64,000 nucleotides of DNA from Sinorhizobium kostiense (GCF_017874595.1 NZ_JAGILA010000007.1:337822-401821); one strand, 5' to 3'; shown: positions 27,376-36,117, counted from the stretch's first letter. Numbers and translations: made by a program. The notes: a model not told the origin generated them from the sequence alone.

Positions 27376-28308
27376 ATGAAACTCGAAGGGATTTATTCGG
27401 CCCTCCTTACTCCCTTTTCCGAAGACGAAGCCATCGACCGGCAGGCGATCGGGCCGCTGGTCGAGTTTCAGGTCGGACTGGGTGTCGACGGCCTCTATGT
27501 CGGCGGCAGCTCGGGCGAAGCGATGCTCCAGTCGGTGGAGGAGCGCGTGACCTGTCTGGCCGATGTCGCTGCGGCGGCGGCCGGTCGCCTCGGGCTGATC
27601 GCCCATATCGGCACGATCGCAACGCGAGACGCGTTGCAGCTTTCGGAGCACGCGGCCAGAGCCGGCTATCACGCAATCTCCGCGATTGCGCCCTTCTACT
27701 ACGATTTCTCGCGGCCCGAGGTTATGGCGCACTATCGAGAGCTGGCTGACGCCTCCGGCTTGCCGCTTATCGTCTATAATTTTCCCGCCCGCGCCAGTGG
27801 CTTCACTCTGCCGGAACTGGTCGAGCTCCTCTCGTATCGAAATATCATCGGTATCAAGCACACATCCAGCGACATGTTCCAACTCGAGCGCATCCGCCAT
27901 GCAGTGCCTGACGCGATCGTCTACAATGGTTACGACGAAATGTGCCTCGCCGGTTTAGCGATGGGGGCGCAGGGTGCCATCGGCACGAGCTATAATTTCA
28001 TGGGAGATGTGTTTGCTGCCCTGCGGACGTGCGCAAAGGAAGGACGGATCGAGGAAGCACGGCGGCTGCAGGTTATGGCCAACGGGGTGATCCAGGTGCT
28101 GATCAAAGTAGGAGTAATGCCCGGGTCCAAGGCGTTGCTCGGCATCATGGGCGTGGACTGCGGACCATCACGGCGTCCGTTCCGTAAGCTCGAGACGGCC
28201 GATCTCACCGAGCTTCGGGGAGCCATCGCGCCCATCCTCGCCTGGCGTGAAGACCGCGCGCAGAGATCACAGGAGGGTGCTGGGAAAGCCGCCCTTAGCC
28301 GAGGCTAG
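27376..28308 (+). CDS. N-acetylneuraminate lyase-like DHDPS family enzyme
   Basis: 310 residues. The motif GVDGLYVGGSSGEAMLQS is the N-acetylneuraminate lyase form of the family (GLYVGGSTGE). Catalytic Tyr134 (VYNFPA) and Schiff-base Lys161 (IIGIKHTSSD) match NanA Tyr137 and Lys165 in spacing, and YNGYDEM, AQGAIGTSYN are also lyase-like. It would split a sialic acid to pyruvate and an N-acetyl sugar. The frame opens at 27244, but the ATG at 27376 gives the family N-terminus. No nanE, nanK or nag genes follow, so later steps must be encoded elsewhere or the substrate differs. Confidence 0.78.
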   Translation: MKLEGIYSALLTPFSEDEAIDRQAIGPLVEFQVGLGVDGLYVGGSSGEAMLQSVEERVTCLADVAAAAAGRLGLIAHIGTIATRDALQLSEHAARAGYHAISAIAPFYYDFSRPEVMAHYRELADASGLPLIVYNFPARASGFTLPELVELLSYRNIIGIKHTSSDMFQLERIRHAVPDAIVYNGYDEMCLAGLAMGAQGAIGTSYNFMGDVFAALRTCAKEGRIEEARRLQVMANGVIQVLIKVGVMPGSKALLGIMGVDCGPSRRPFRKLETADLTELRGAIAPILAWREDRAQRSQEGAGKAALSRG

Positions 28309-28333
28309 TGGAGCGAGCTAGATTGGAAGGCTA

Positions 28334-29713
28334 TCAGGCCAACTCAAGCTGAGAATCTTTCGCCCCTTGCGCGATCAACGGCGCGGGAGACTTCCTTTGC
28401 GGGTGGGAGGCGTTAAGTCGGCGCGCCACGATATCGTGGTTGAGCCACTGGATGGGGCCAGAGGGATCTGAGGACTCGCCAAAAATTAGCTGCCCGGTCG
28501 CCTCCACCACGAGAGCACTCAGGAGGTCGCTGATCATCGCCTTGCTGTCCCGATGCATCTGCGTGATCTCGTTGGACGTGCCAATGGTCAGATCGGCCTG
28601 TGCTTGGCTGTTTGCCATGGGCCACGCCGAAAAGTCGTAAAACGGACGCATGACCTCGTTGGCCTGCATATCGGTAATCTTTTGGAACACATCCTTCATC
28701 GTGAAGCCGTCTGCCAGAAGCTGCTGGCATGCCTGCCACTGGTCCTCTGCCCATTGGCCACCGTTCTCTTTCCTCAAGGCGAGGAGCAGCGGTATCAGGG
28801 GAAGTTCGATGCCCGTGAACACGTCGGACGAATTGGTTCGGATTTCGGGACAGTTATAGACGGTTGCTTTGACACCCGCTGCCCAGGCTTCTTGCGCGAT
28901 GCCTTCGAGCCGCATCTTGGCGTAACCCTGGGTGTAGTTGGTGTAGGTCTGCCAACGATAGCTGCCGTCAATCAGGATTGCCGTTCCATGGTAACCGTAG
29001 GCCGTGTACCGGACCTGAGCACCCGATGCCTCTACGCGTTCGCGGATCGCCGCGCTGAAGTCGATAAGATGTTGGAAGGTGATTGCGGAGACTTCGTCGA
29101 AATTCTGCAGGATGAGCTTGCCCATGTCGCTGTCGAGCAGCGCTTGCGAAGACATGTGGCGGGGACCACGTCCCTTGTAGATTCGATTGGCAACAACCAG
29201 GAATACCTTCGCTTTCGGGATGCCTCCGGCCATTGTATGGGCAAAGAAGACATTGCGGCCGTCGGCAATCATTCCGTCGAGAACGGCCATGACCTGTGAA
29301 AGCGAATTCGTGAACCGTGAGGTGGCAATGTCCCGGCACTGCGCAATGTAGTCCCAGTCGAGCCTGTCATGTTCCCAGCTCTCCAGCGTCATTGTTGCGA
29401 GGAGATCGGTCGGAGTGGGGCCTCCTGTCGGAGCGTCGAGATCGAAACCGGCCATGAGAGGTATGTTGATAATCCTGCCGCCCAGTCGGTCCTCGGCGAC
29501 AGAGAGTTCCTCGGCGTTCAGAGGCCGCAGTGCGTTGTTCTCGTCGCGCCGCCCGACCGTGATGCCCACGATCTCCATTCCGGCCCGCCGGGCTTCGTCG
29601 AGCAAGCCAGTCGCATATCCGCGACCGAATAGTTCACCGAAGAGGACGAAAACATCACCTTTACGAAAGACGCTGTTTTCGGCGATGCGATTCAATGCGA
29701 CCGGGTTTTCCAT
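28334..29713 (-). CDS. FabMG-like Rossmann-fold enzyme (putative enoyl-ACP reductase family)
   Basis: 459 residues. Near the N-terminus VFVLFGELFGRGYATGLLDE looks like a dinucleotide-binding GxxxGRGxxxG loop, followed by IVGITVGRRD. Later blocks include FAHTMAGGIPKAK, YTAYGYHGTAILIDG and NCPEIRTNSS. From memory these fit the FabMG family, named for a triclosan-resistant enoyl-ACP reductase found in metagenomes; I could not verify this. It is an isolated minus-strand gene facing the lyase operon, with an operator-like repeat 89-112 nt upstream. Confidence 0.55.
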   Translation of the reverse strand: MENPVALNRIAENSVFRKGDVFVLFGELFGRGYATGLLDEARRAGMEIVGITVGRRDENNALRPLNAEELSVAEDRLGGRIINIPLMAGFDLDAPTGGPTPTDLLATMTLESWEHDRLDWDYIAQCRDIATSRFTNSLSQVMAVLDGMIADGRNVFFAHTMAGGIPKAKVFLVVANRIYKGRGPRHMSSQALLDSDMGKLILQNFDEVSAITFQHLIDFSAAIRERVEASGAQVRYTAYGYHGTAILIDGSYRWQTYTNYTQGYAKMRLEGIAQEAWAAGVKATVYNCPEIRTNSSDVFTGIELPLIPLLLALRKENGGQWAEDQWQACQQLLADGFTMKDVFQKITDMQANEVMRPFYDFSAWPMANSQAQADLTIGTSNEITQMHRDSKAMISDLLSALVVEATGQLIFGESSDPSGPIQWLNHDIVARRLNASHPQRKSPAPLIAQGAKDSQLELA

Positions 29714-29801
29714 GCAGTCAGCTCTTTGGTTCGTTAGCCGTCGAGCGGTGGCTCAGACGAGCTTCGATAATCACATGGCCGTACTAACCCCGTAATGGGA
29801 A

Positions 29802-29825
29802 GTCATTTTAAATGACCGTTCATTT
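29802..29825 (-). promoter_or_regulatory. Overlapping inverted repeats upstream of the FabMG-like gene
   Basis: TCATTT, AAATGA and TCATTT alternate. GTCATTT-T-AAATGAC is one palindrome (29802-29816) and AAATGA-CCGT-TCATTT another (29810-29825). Two overlapping sites of this kind suggest a dimeric repressor bound cooperatively. The nearest minus-strand gene starts at 29713. Confidence 0.4.
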
Positions 29826-29911
29826 CAAAGCGTGAAGTCCGCACGAAGCGTCACGACCAGGTAGGCCGCGAGCGTGATGACGACGACAAGCCCGGTCAGA
29901 GCCTCGATCAT
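29825..29911 (-). CDS. 28-residue hydrophobic mini-protein, possibly KdpF-like
   Basis: ATG at 29911 follows the ribosome-binding site GGGAAGG at a good distance. The product is one membrane segment (MIEALTGLVVVITLAAYLVV) with a short polar tail (TLRADFTL). Size and layout recall KdpF, the 29-residue stabiliser of the KdpABC potassium pump, but no kdp gene is near. The stop codon touches the operator-like repeat. It is too short to prove by composition. Confidence 0.3.
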   Translation of the reverse strand: MIEALTGLVVVITLAAYLVVTLRADFTL

Positions 29912-29962
29912 CAAACCTTCCCAGAGTCGGCCCAGTGTTTCTGCGGATCTTTTTGAGATCCG

Positions 29963-30163
29963 GATCGCCGCGAGGCGGCGGATGCGATCACCGAAATGGC
30001 GGTCGCGGCCGGTGAACACGAGGCGCGCGAAAAGCCGCAGGATAGGGCGTTCATTTGCAGCCGCTGCTTCGAGGATCTGGACGGCTATATTTGGGAGCCG
30101 CTGGGGATGCACCCGGAAGCAGCCGTCCAAGTTCCCGAGGCTTTCGCCAATACAGCCGCTTGA
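29963..30163 (+). pseudogene. C-terminal remnant of a VOC/glyoxalase-like gene
   Basis: 67 codons in frame read REAADAITEMAVAAGEHEAR then KPQDRAF, then FEDLDGYIWEPLGMHPEAA, ending at TGA. This is the last third of VOC proteins of the kind ending SFEDLDGHIWE-x2-WMDP. The first two thirds and a start codon are missing and several conserved residues have drifted, so it is a decaying fragment. Confidence 0.6.
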
Positions 30164-30437
30164 CCGCATGTGTTCAAGTCGGGCTTCGCGGAACCCAGGC
30201 GAGCGGAACGAGCGCGATGGCAGGTGCGCGGGCCAATTCATGCTCCTGACAGCGCGAAGTCATATCTCAACCCTATGGCCACCGCCGAGAAGTCGATCTG
30301 ATGCGTGAATCCGTTACCCAAGGTTGCGCTTGCACATATCCTCTGCAAGGTTATTGAGCGCGGTGGGTACTGCCGTGACTTCGCAAATCCCATCGGAAAT
30401 GCAATTGCCGGTCCGGAAGACCGAGGGACAATATAGG

Positions 30438-31271
30438 ATGTCGTGGAAACTCGATGAGACCGTACAAACATCTGCGGGCACGGTAGCAGCAGGTCGACTC
30501 GGGAGCGGGCCTGCACTCGTGCTGGCCCACGGTTGGCCATGGTCTTCGTTCTCATGGCATCGGATTATTCCGGATCTTGCAAGGCGGTATCGTGTGCATT
30601 GGTACGACATGCCTGGATATGGGCAATCCCACAAGGGCGCGGAGTATCGCACATCTCTTGATGTGCAAGGGAAAGTGTTCGCCGAAATGCTCGCGTACTG
30701 GGACCTCAAGAAGCCTATGATCGTTGCCCATGATTTCGGTGGAGCAACGACACTACGAGCACATTTGCTGCATGGCTGCGACTTTAAACGGTATGTTCTG
30801 ATGAATGTCGTGGCTATGCGGCCTTGGGGATCGGAGTTCTTCGATCACGTCGGTCGCAATGTGGACGCCTTTCTGGGGCTGCCGCCGCACATCCACAGGG
30901 CGATTGTGGAGGCGTACATAAAGGGAGCGATCGTAAACGACGTCGATCCCGGAGATTTGGAGAAGCTTGTCCTGCCATGGCTGTCGGAGGAAGGACGAGG
31001 AAGCTTCTATCGGCAATTCGCGCAAGCGGATGAAAGATATACCGCCGAAGTCGAGCCGATGTACGGGGATATTCGATGCCCGGTAAAGATATTGTGGGGC
31101 GAGGACGATCCATGGATTCCGCTGGAGCGCGGCAAAGCGCTTCATGCGCTTATTCCGCAGGCATCGTTCGAAACACTCCCCCGCACCGGCCACTTGCCTC
31201 AACTCGAAGTCCCAAATCTCGTTCAGGAGCGGCTGAACGCATTTCTGTCGCGTGCAGGCGAAGACCGATAA
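30438..31271 (+). CDS. Alpha/beta hydrolase with Asp nucleophile (epoxide hydrolase/dehalogenase type)
   Basis: 277 residues. HGWPWSSFSWH forms the oxyanion region, and the nucleophile is Asp99 in VAHDFGG, where lipases have Ser. The acid lies in WGEDDPWIP and the His in RTGHLPQLE. An Asp nucleophile points to epoxide hydrolases or haloalkane/haloacetate dehalogenases. The ATG at 30438 was chosen because homologous sequence starts there; the frame is open to 30324. It stands alone after the VOC remnant. Confidence 0.8.
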   Translation: MSWKLDETVQTSAGTVAAGRLGSGPALVLAHGWPWSSFSWHRIIPDLARRYRVHWYDMPGYGQSHKGAEYRTSLDVQGKVFAEMLAYWDLKKPMIVAHDFGGATTLRAHLLHGCDFKRYVLMNVVAMRPWGSEFFDHVGRNVDAFLGLPPHIHRAIVEAYIKGAIVNDVDPGDLEKLVLPWLSEEGRGSFYRQFAQADERYTAEVEPMYGDIRCPVKILWGEDDPWIPLERGKALHALIPQASFETLPRTGHLPQLEVPNLVQERLNAFLSRAGEDR

Positions 31272-31294
31272 ATGGATCGATACGTGGGATGACG

Positions 31295-31546
31295 CTACTT
31301 CTCCTCGCGCTCGTTAACGTCCGCCTCGGGCCGTTTACGTCGGGGCAGTGAGCAGCCTGGGAGAATTGTCAAGAGCGCCGAGCCAAAGAGTGATGCCGTC
31401 GCGATGACACCGACTTGCAGCGGCGAAAACCCAAGGGCGATCAGATAAACCGGCAGAAGAATGGCCACGAAGCCGTCCGCGAAGTCGCGCAATGCTCGCG
31501 CCGCCAAGAGATATGTGGCCGGGTGGGTGCCTCGCAGCGACATCAT
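31295..31546 (-). pseudogene. Truncated MFS transporter (first two membrane segments)
   Basis: 83 codons. LLAARALRDFADGFVAILLP and LGFSPLQVGVIATASLFGSA are the first two helices of a major facilitator transporter. The next loop motif (G-x3-D-R-x-G-R) is lost, and the frame ends after an unrelated charged tail (RRKRPEADVNEREEK). At least ten helices are missing. It lies 17 nt beyond the chrA stop codon start and is probably a leftover third gene of that operon. Confidence 0.6.
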
Positions 31547-31563
31547 CGCTTTCGCTCGCCGTG

Positions 31564-32982
31564 CTAGACCCACCCCATGAGCAATCCGGAGAAAAGGCCG
31601 GCGAGCGAGCAGCCGGCCAAAACCGTCAGCATGCCGATCTTGAAGCGGAACACCGCGATCATCGCCCCAAGCGTCAGCACCAGCGAGGCGAGATTGACTG
31701 AACTCAACACTGGAATGTCGATCGTCATGCCGAGCCCGCGTGCTTCGTAGAGTTCTCGAAACAGCACGTGCAGCGCGAACCATACGGCCAGATTCAAGAT
31801 GACGCCGACCACCGCGGCGGTGATCGCCGCCAGTGCGGCGGACAGGGCCTTGTTGGTGCGCATCGTTTCCATGAAGGGCGCACCAAGAAAAATCCAGAGA
31901 AAACAAGGCACGAAGGTCACCCAGGTTGTCAGAAGTCCACCAAGTGTGCCGGCAAGCAGCGGGTTGAGCGGACCCGGGTCGCGATAGGCGCCCATGAAAC
32001 CGACGAACTGGGTGACCATGATCAGCGGCCCGGGCGTGGTCTCCGCCATGCCGAGACCGTCAAGCATCTCGCCGGGCTTCAGCCAGTGATAGTGCTCGAC
32101 CGCCTGTTGGGCGACATAGGAAAGAACCGCGTAGGCGCCGCCAAAGGTGACCATAGCCATCTTCGAGAAGAAGACGGAAATGTCCGTGAAGACATTGCCG
32201 GGGCCAAACCACGCCAGAAGCGCAAGCACCGGCGCGAACCACAAAAAGAGTGCCACGCCAGCGACCTTGAGCGACCAGCTGATTGGTGGGCGCGCGTGCG
32301 CCGGCACCTCTTCGCCAAGTGCAGTCTCTATGTCGGCGACCTGCTTGCCGCCGACTTTGCCGTGCCCGTTGCTCGCCTGGAATGCAGCCCAGCCCGCCCG
32401 TCCGCCGACATAGCCGATGAGGCCGGCAGTGAAGACGACGAGAGGGAAGGGGGCGCGGAACAGGAATAGTGCGAGAAACGCCGCAGCGGCGATCGCGATC
32501 ATGACATTGTTCCTGAGCGCCCGACGGCCAATGCGCAGGACCGCCTCGAGCACGATCGCCAGAACCGCGGCCTTCAACCCGAAGAACAACGCCTGAACGG
32601 CTCCGACATTTCCGAAGATGGCGTAGATCCAGCTCAGCGCCATGATGGCGACTGCGCCGGGGAGCACGAACAGGGTCCCCGCCACCAGCCCGCCCTTGGT
32701 CTTGTGCATGAGCCAACCGATGTAGATCGCAAGCTGCTGCGCCTCCGGACCCGGAAGCAGGGTGCAATAGTTGAGCGCGTGAAGGAACCGCGTTTCGCCG
32801 ATCCAGCGTTTTTCCTCGACGACGATGCGATGCATCATGGCAATCTGTCCGGCGGGACCGCCGAAGCTCAAGGCAGCGACGCGTACCCAGACGCGCAGCG
32901 CCTCGGCGAAGGAAATGCCGTGGTTCAACGGCTGGCGCTCCGACGTGGCATCACCGTCGCGTACAATGTCGGTCAACTTCAT
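31564..32982 (-). CDS. chrA: Chromate efflux transporter ChrA
   Basis: 472 residues, two homologous halves of about six membrane segments. CHR family signs are clear: SFGGPAGQIAMMH in half one, LPGPEAQQLAIYIGW, then TFGGAYAVLSYVAQQ and ETTPGPLIMVTQFVGF in half two. ChrA exports chromate with proton motive force. The ATG at 32982 overlaps the stop codon of the rhodanese-ChrB gene by 4 nt, so the two form a coupled chromate resistance operon. Confidence 0.93.
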   Translation of the reverse strand: MKLTDIVRDGDATSERQPLNHGISFAEALRVWVRVAALSFGGPAGQIAMMHRIVVEEKRWIGETRFLHALNYCTLLPGPEAQQLAIYIGWLMHKTKGGLVAGTLFVLPGAVAIMALSWIYAIFGNVGAVQALFFGLKAAVLAIVLEAVLRIGRRALRNNVMIAIAAAAFLALFLFRAPFPLVVFTAGLIGYVGGRAGWAAFQASNGHGKVGGKQVADIETALGEEVPAHARPPISWSLKVAGVALFLWFAPVLALLAWFGPGNVFTDISVFFSKMAMVTFGGAYAVLSYVAQQAVEHYHWLKPGEMLDGLGMAETTPGPLIMVTQFVGFMGAYRDPGPLNPLLAGTLGGLLTTWVTFVPCFLWIFLGAPFMETMRTNKALSAALAAITAAVVGVILNLAVWFALHVLFRELYEARGLGMTIDIPVLSSVNLASLVLTLGAMIAVFRFKIGMLTVLAGCSLAGLFSGLLMGWV

Positions 32983-33794
32983 GCTCCCTTTTTCGGCCAG
33001 TTGTGCGTTTCGTCGGTTGCGTCGCGACACCAACGGTAGAACGCGTCGTAGAGGAGCAAGCCTGCCTCAAGTTGTTCATTATCGTCCGCGTACATGCGTG
33101 ACAGTCCAAGCGATGCGGCGAGCAGGCCGGACGCTTGTGGAGCAAGATCGAGGCGAGCCGTATCGGCGCCGCGGACAATCCTGGCGAGGCGCAGGAGCGG
33201 TTCCGTCGAAAGACCGAATTCTTCGACCATCACATCGAACGTGCAGAGTTCGCCGCGGTGGCTCCAGCGGACCGGAGCTTCGATGTCGAAGGGCGTTGCC
33301 TGGAAGCGATCGGCCACCGCCTCGACCTCCGATGGGGCCACGAACAGGAAAACGGCACCCGGATCGACGAAGCGGCGGATGAGCCACGGGCAGGCAATCC
33401 GGTCGATTTTCGGCCGCGTGCGCGTCACCCAGACCGTGCGACCCAGTTCGTCCCGCTTGGGCGTGGCAGAGGCGGGCACCGCCGGGAGACCGGCCTCGGC
33501 CCAGGCTTCGAAGCCACCCTCGAGCACCTCGGCCGAAATTCCGGCATTGCGAAGCCAGGCGGCGACGCCGTAGCTGAGCTTCTTACCACGGTGACAGACG
33601 ATCACGACCGACTGGCCATGGAGATCATCGAGCCAGAGCTGTAATCCGCGGTAGTCGCGCCGTACCGATCCGGGAATCAGCCGAGGATCGGCATCGAAGT
33701 CCTCGTCGATGCGCACGTCGACGAGGGCGGGGCATTTCGGGGTGCCGATAAGGCGTGCAAGCTTTTCGGGAGAGATTTCCATAAGTGACGACAT
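32979..33794 (-). CDS. Rhodanese-ChrB fusion, chromate resistance protein
   Basis: 271 residues. Residues 1-125 form a rhodanese domain with active-site Cys67 in VIVCHRGKK. Residues from about 130 on match the ChrB C-terminal domain (VWVTRTRPKIDRIACPWLIR, then RRFVDPGAVFLFV). The DNA-binding N-terminal part of classical ChrB is absent, so a sulfurtransferase or chromate-reducing accessory role is more likely than regulation. A GGAGGA site fixes the start at 33794. First gene of the chrA operon. Confidence 0.85.
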   Translation of the reverse strand: MSSLMEISPEKLARLIGTPKCPALVDVRIDEDFDADPRLIPGSVRRDYRGLQLWLDDLHGQSVVIVCHRGKKLSYGVAAWLRNAGISAEVLEGGFEAWAEAGLPAVPASATPKRDELGRTVWVTRTRPKIDRIACPWLIRRFVDPGAVFLFVAPSEVEAVADRFQATPFDIEAPVRWSHRGELCTFDVMVEEFGLSTEPLLRLARIVRGADTARLDLAPQASGLLAASLGLSRMYADDNEQLEAGLLLYDAFYRWCRDATDETHNWPKKGA

Positions 33795-34251
33795 GGCGCG
33801 TCCTCCGTCTACCGGTTGATCGGACGCGATGCTTCGGCTGTCGCCTCGTGGGGTGATCGCAACCCCATGCGCAGTGTTTTCCGCTCTTTGTCCGGCTCTG
33901 TCAAGCACGGAACCTTTCGCAGCCGGTCCGGACGGATAGGCGGTAAATGGCGGCGTCCCTGCAGTGGTGGGAATAGGGATTGTCTCGGAAATGCGACTGG
34001 CGACTTTCGCACGCGGCCAGGGATCAAGCGCATTTCACCTGTTGTTAATGTTTAGCGAATAACCTTGAATTGTTTTTGTCGGAGCACTCTCGTCATTGCA
34101 ATCGCGGGAACGCCGACCGACAGACCGTGCCGCCGAGTAGGCAGCACGGCCATATTCCTACGCATTTAGCTCGCAAGAGATGCACTCTGTAAAAAATTCT
34201 ATAGAAAGTAGTAGTTAAAAAAAATTGTGATCCTATTTCGGAGCGGACGCT
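33795..34251. other. AT-rich intergenic region between chromate operon and TadG-like gene
   Basis: 457 bases separating divergent genes. The last 220 bases are clearly AT-rich, with runs of A and T near 34070 and 34190-34230, suiting promoters. No repeat, RNA or convincing ORF was identified. Confidence 0.45.
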
Positions 34252-35571
34252 ATGAGATCCCAGAATTTCCGCATGCAATTGAGGAGACTGGCATACGACA
34301 GGAATGGGAATTTTTCGCTGCTGGGCGCTGTTGGCCTGGTGCCGATCATCGGAGCGGCGGCGCTGGCGATCGATTTTGTGGATGCCTATCTCGAAACGGA
34401 AAAGATCCAGAACGCATTGGATTCCGCCGCACTCGGATCCGTGAGAGCCTATGGCGAAGGGGCGACTGAAGAAGCAGCCAAGCAGGAAGGCGCGAAGTTC
34501 TTCTGGAGCAATTATACGACGCCGGCGACTGGAGGGTCGATTGGAACCGACCCCCAAGAGGCTTTGAGCGTGACATTCACCCGCGATGTCAATGAAGACA
34601 CTGCCACGGCGGAGTATGTCATGGAGTACACGCCGCCATTTCTCGATCGGATGCCATTCCAGATCCGGCGCCAGGCCGTGGCTGCCAGGAGCGCGGGCGC
34701 AGAAGCCTGCATCTTGGCCCTCCACCCCACGGCCCAGCGCGCATTCAACGTCAGCGGCAGCGCGATCGCGGACATGACCGGATGCGCGATCGTTTCCAAC
34801 TCGAACCACAACGAGTCGATCTATGTCGGGGGGACGGGCAGGCTGAAAGCCGAGTGCCTCTATGCGGCGGGCGGCATCTACGGTTCGCCGCAGCATATTA
34901 CGCTCGACTGCGAGCATGCCGTCGAAGGATCGCCGCGCGTCTCGGATCCGTTTGCGGACAAGGCGATGCCGAAGACGTCCGCCTGGGTCGATCTTTCGGG
35001 TTGCGGCGTGAACTATGTCAGCGGTGGCGGCGGCAACGGCGATTGCAACGGCACCGGCAAGACGCCGAAGAACACCGATGGCTATGTGGTGACGTTGAAG
35101 CCTGGCACCTATGGCACCTTCGAGGTCAAGGGAACCGTCAAGCTCGAGCCCGGATATTACATCATCGATGGCGGGCGTCTCGAGCTAGCCGCCCAGTCGG
35201 TGGTGACCGGCAGGGGCGTCACCTTCTTTCTGCTGAACGGTGCCGATCTCATGATCCGGGGCGGCGCCACCTTCGACATCTCGCCGTCGCTCGATGGTGA
35301 ATGGGCGGGTTTCTCGATCGTCGCCGAACATGGAAATACCGAGCGGGCGGTGGTCAACGGCAACAGCAATTCCTCGCTGACCGGAATCGTCTATCTCCCC
35401 GATGCGGCCGAACTGCAATTTTCGGGCAACGGAAAGACAAGCGGCGAGTGCGTCCGGCTGATTGCTCAGGAGATCACGCTCACCGGAAATGCAACGTTCA
35501 AGATGGATTGCAGCGCCGAACTCGCCGACAACGAATTCAATTATCCCGGCGCCATTCGGCTGGTGCACTAA
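34252..35571 (+). CDS. TadG-like (TadE/TadG family) pilus-associated protein
   Basis: 439 residues. An N-terminal basic stretch and one membrane helix (FSLLGAVGLVPIIGAAALAI) followed by DFVDAYLETEKIQNALDSAA are the TadE/TadG signature of Flp pilus assembly proteins. The rest is exported. The C-terminal half (from about residue 270) has short Gly-punctuated strands such as LKPGTYGTFEVKGTVKLEPG and NGADLMIRGGATFDIS, resembling a stacked beta-helix. No other tad gene is in the window, so it is an orphan. A GGAGCGG site precedes the ATG. Confidence 0.75.
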   Translation: MRSQNFRMQLRRLAYDRNGNFSLLGAVGLVPIIGAAALAIDFVDAYLETEKIQNALDSAALGSVRAYGEGATEEAAKQEGAKFFWSNYTTPATGGSIGTDPQEALSVTFTRDVNEDTATAEYVMEYTPPFLDRMPFQIRRQAVAARSAGAEACILALHPTAQRAFNVSGSAIADMTGCAIVSNSNHNESIYVGGTGRLKAECLYAAGGIYGSPQHITLDCEHAVEGSPRVSDPFADKAMPKTSAWVDLSGCGVNYVSGGGGNGDCNGTGKTPKNTDGYVVTLKPGTYGTFEVKGTVKLEPGYYIIDGGRLELAAQSVVTGRGVTFFLLNGADLMIRGGATFDISPSLDGEWAGFSIVAEHGNTERAVVNGNSNSSLTGIVYLPDAAELQFSGNGKTSGECVRLIAQEITLTGNATFKMDCSAELADNEFNYPGAIRLVH

Positions 35572-35760
35572 GCAGCATCCGAAGGACAGGAGTGGGTGGA
35601 GAAGATCATGGAAAATTAAGATTGCTTCGACCGAGGCCGCGCATACAGGCACTTGAGCGCTGTCTCTTAAGAAGCTGCTTGCGCGCGGACGGCAACTACA
35701 GAGGCTACTCCGCGCAATTCGGCCAACTTCATCGACCCCCTTGTCCAGCTTTCGGTGCGA

Positions 35761-36117
35761 TCATCTGTTCCTCCTGTTGAAGTCGCGTTTGCCCGTGTTA
35801 CGCATGAGGATTTCGGACAGGACCCTCCGGTCATCCTCGGACATGGCGGCAATCCACTGGTTGGTGAAATAGCGCAATTCGTGGGTGGAGAAGGGGGCCG
35901 GGTTCCTCGCATGGGGAATGAGGGTGTCGATCAGCGTCTGCCCCAACAGAAAGCGGTCCCAGTCCTCCTTGATAGGCGGCTCTGCCTCCTTCGGCTTGGC
36001 CGCGACCACTCGTGGAACCGTCTTGACCACGGCCCCGGTGAGCACCGGCCTGCCCTCTAGGACCGCCACGTTTTTGCGAGTCTCCGGCTTATGAAAGAAC
36101 CATTCCATCAGGCTCAT
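35761..36117 (-). CDS. Small conserved hypothetical protein
   Basis: 118 residues, no signal or membrane segment. A basic start (MSLMEWFFHKPETRKN) is followed by a Val/Lys-rich linker and a helical C-terminal part (FSTHELRYFTNQWIAAMSED) ending in a strongly basic tail. I do not recognise the family. A second in-frame ATG three codons in (MEWFF) is possible. An AAGGG site lies before the first. Confidence 0.55.
   Translation of the reverse strand: MSLMEWFFHKPETRKNVAVLEGRPVLTGAVVKTVPRVVAAKPKEAEPPIKEDWDRFLLGQTLIDTLIPHARNPAPFSTHELRYFTNQWIAAMSEDDRRVLSEILMRNTGKRDFNRRNR

Noticed and set aside
29825..30241. 138-codon minus-strand protein
   Set aside because: Its upstream two thirds are the complement of the VOC remnant. 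Only the last 28 codons have a good start signal and are listed separately.
30238..30345. Minus-strand peptide ending FSAVAIGLRYDFALSGA, like the end of an outer-membrane beta-barrel
   Set aside because: The similarity is limited to a few terminal residues, and no barrel strands precede it.
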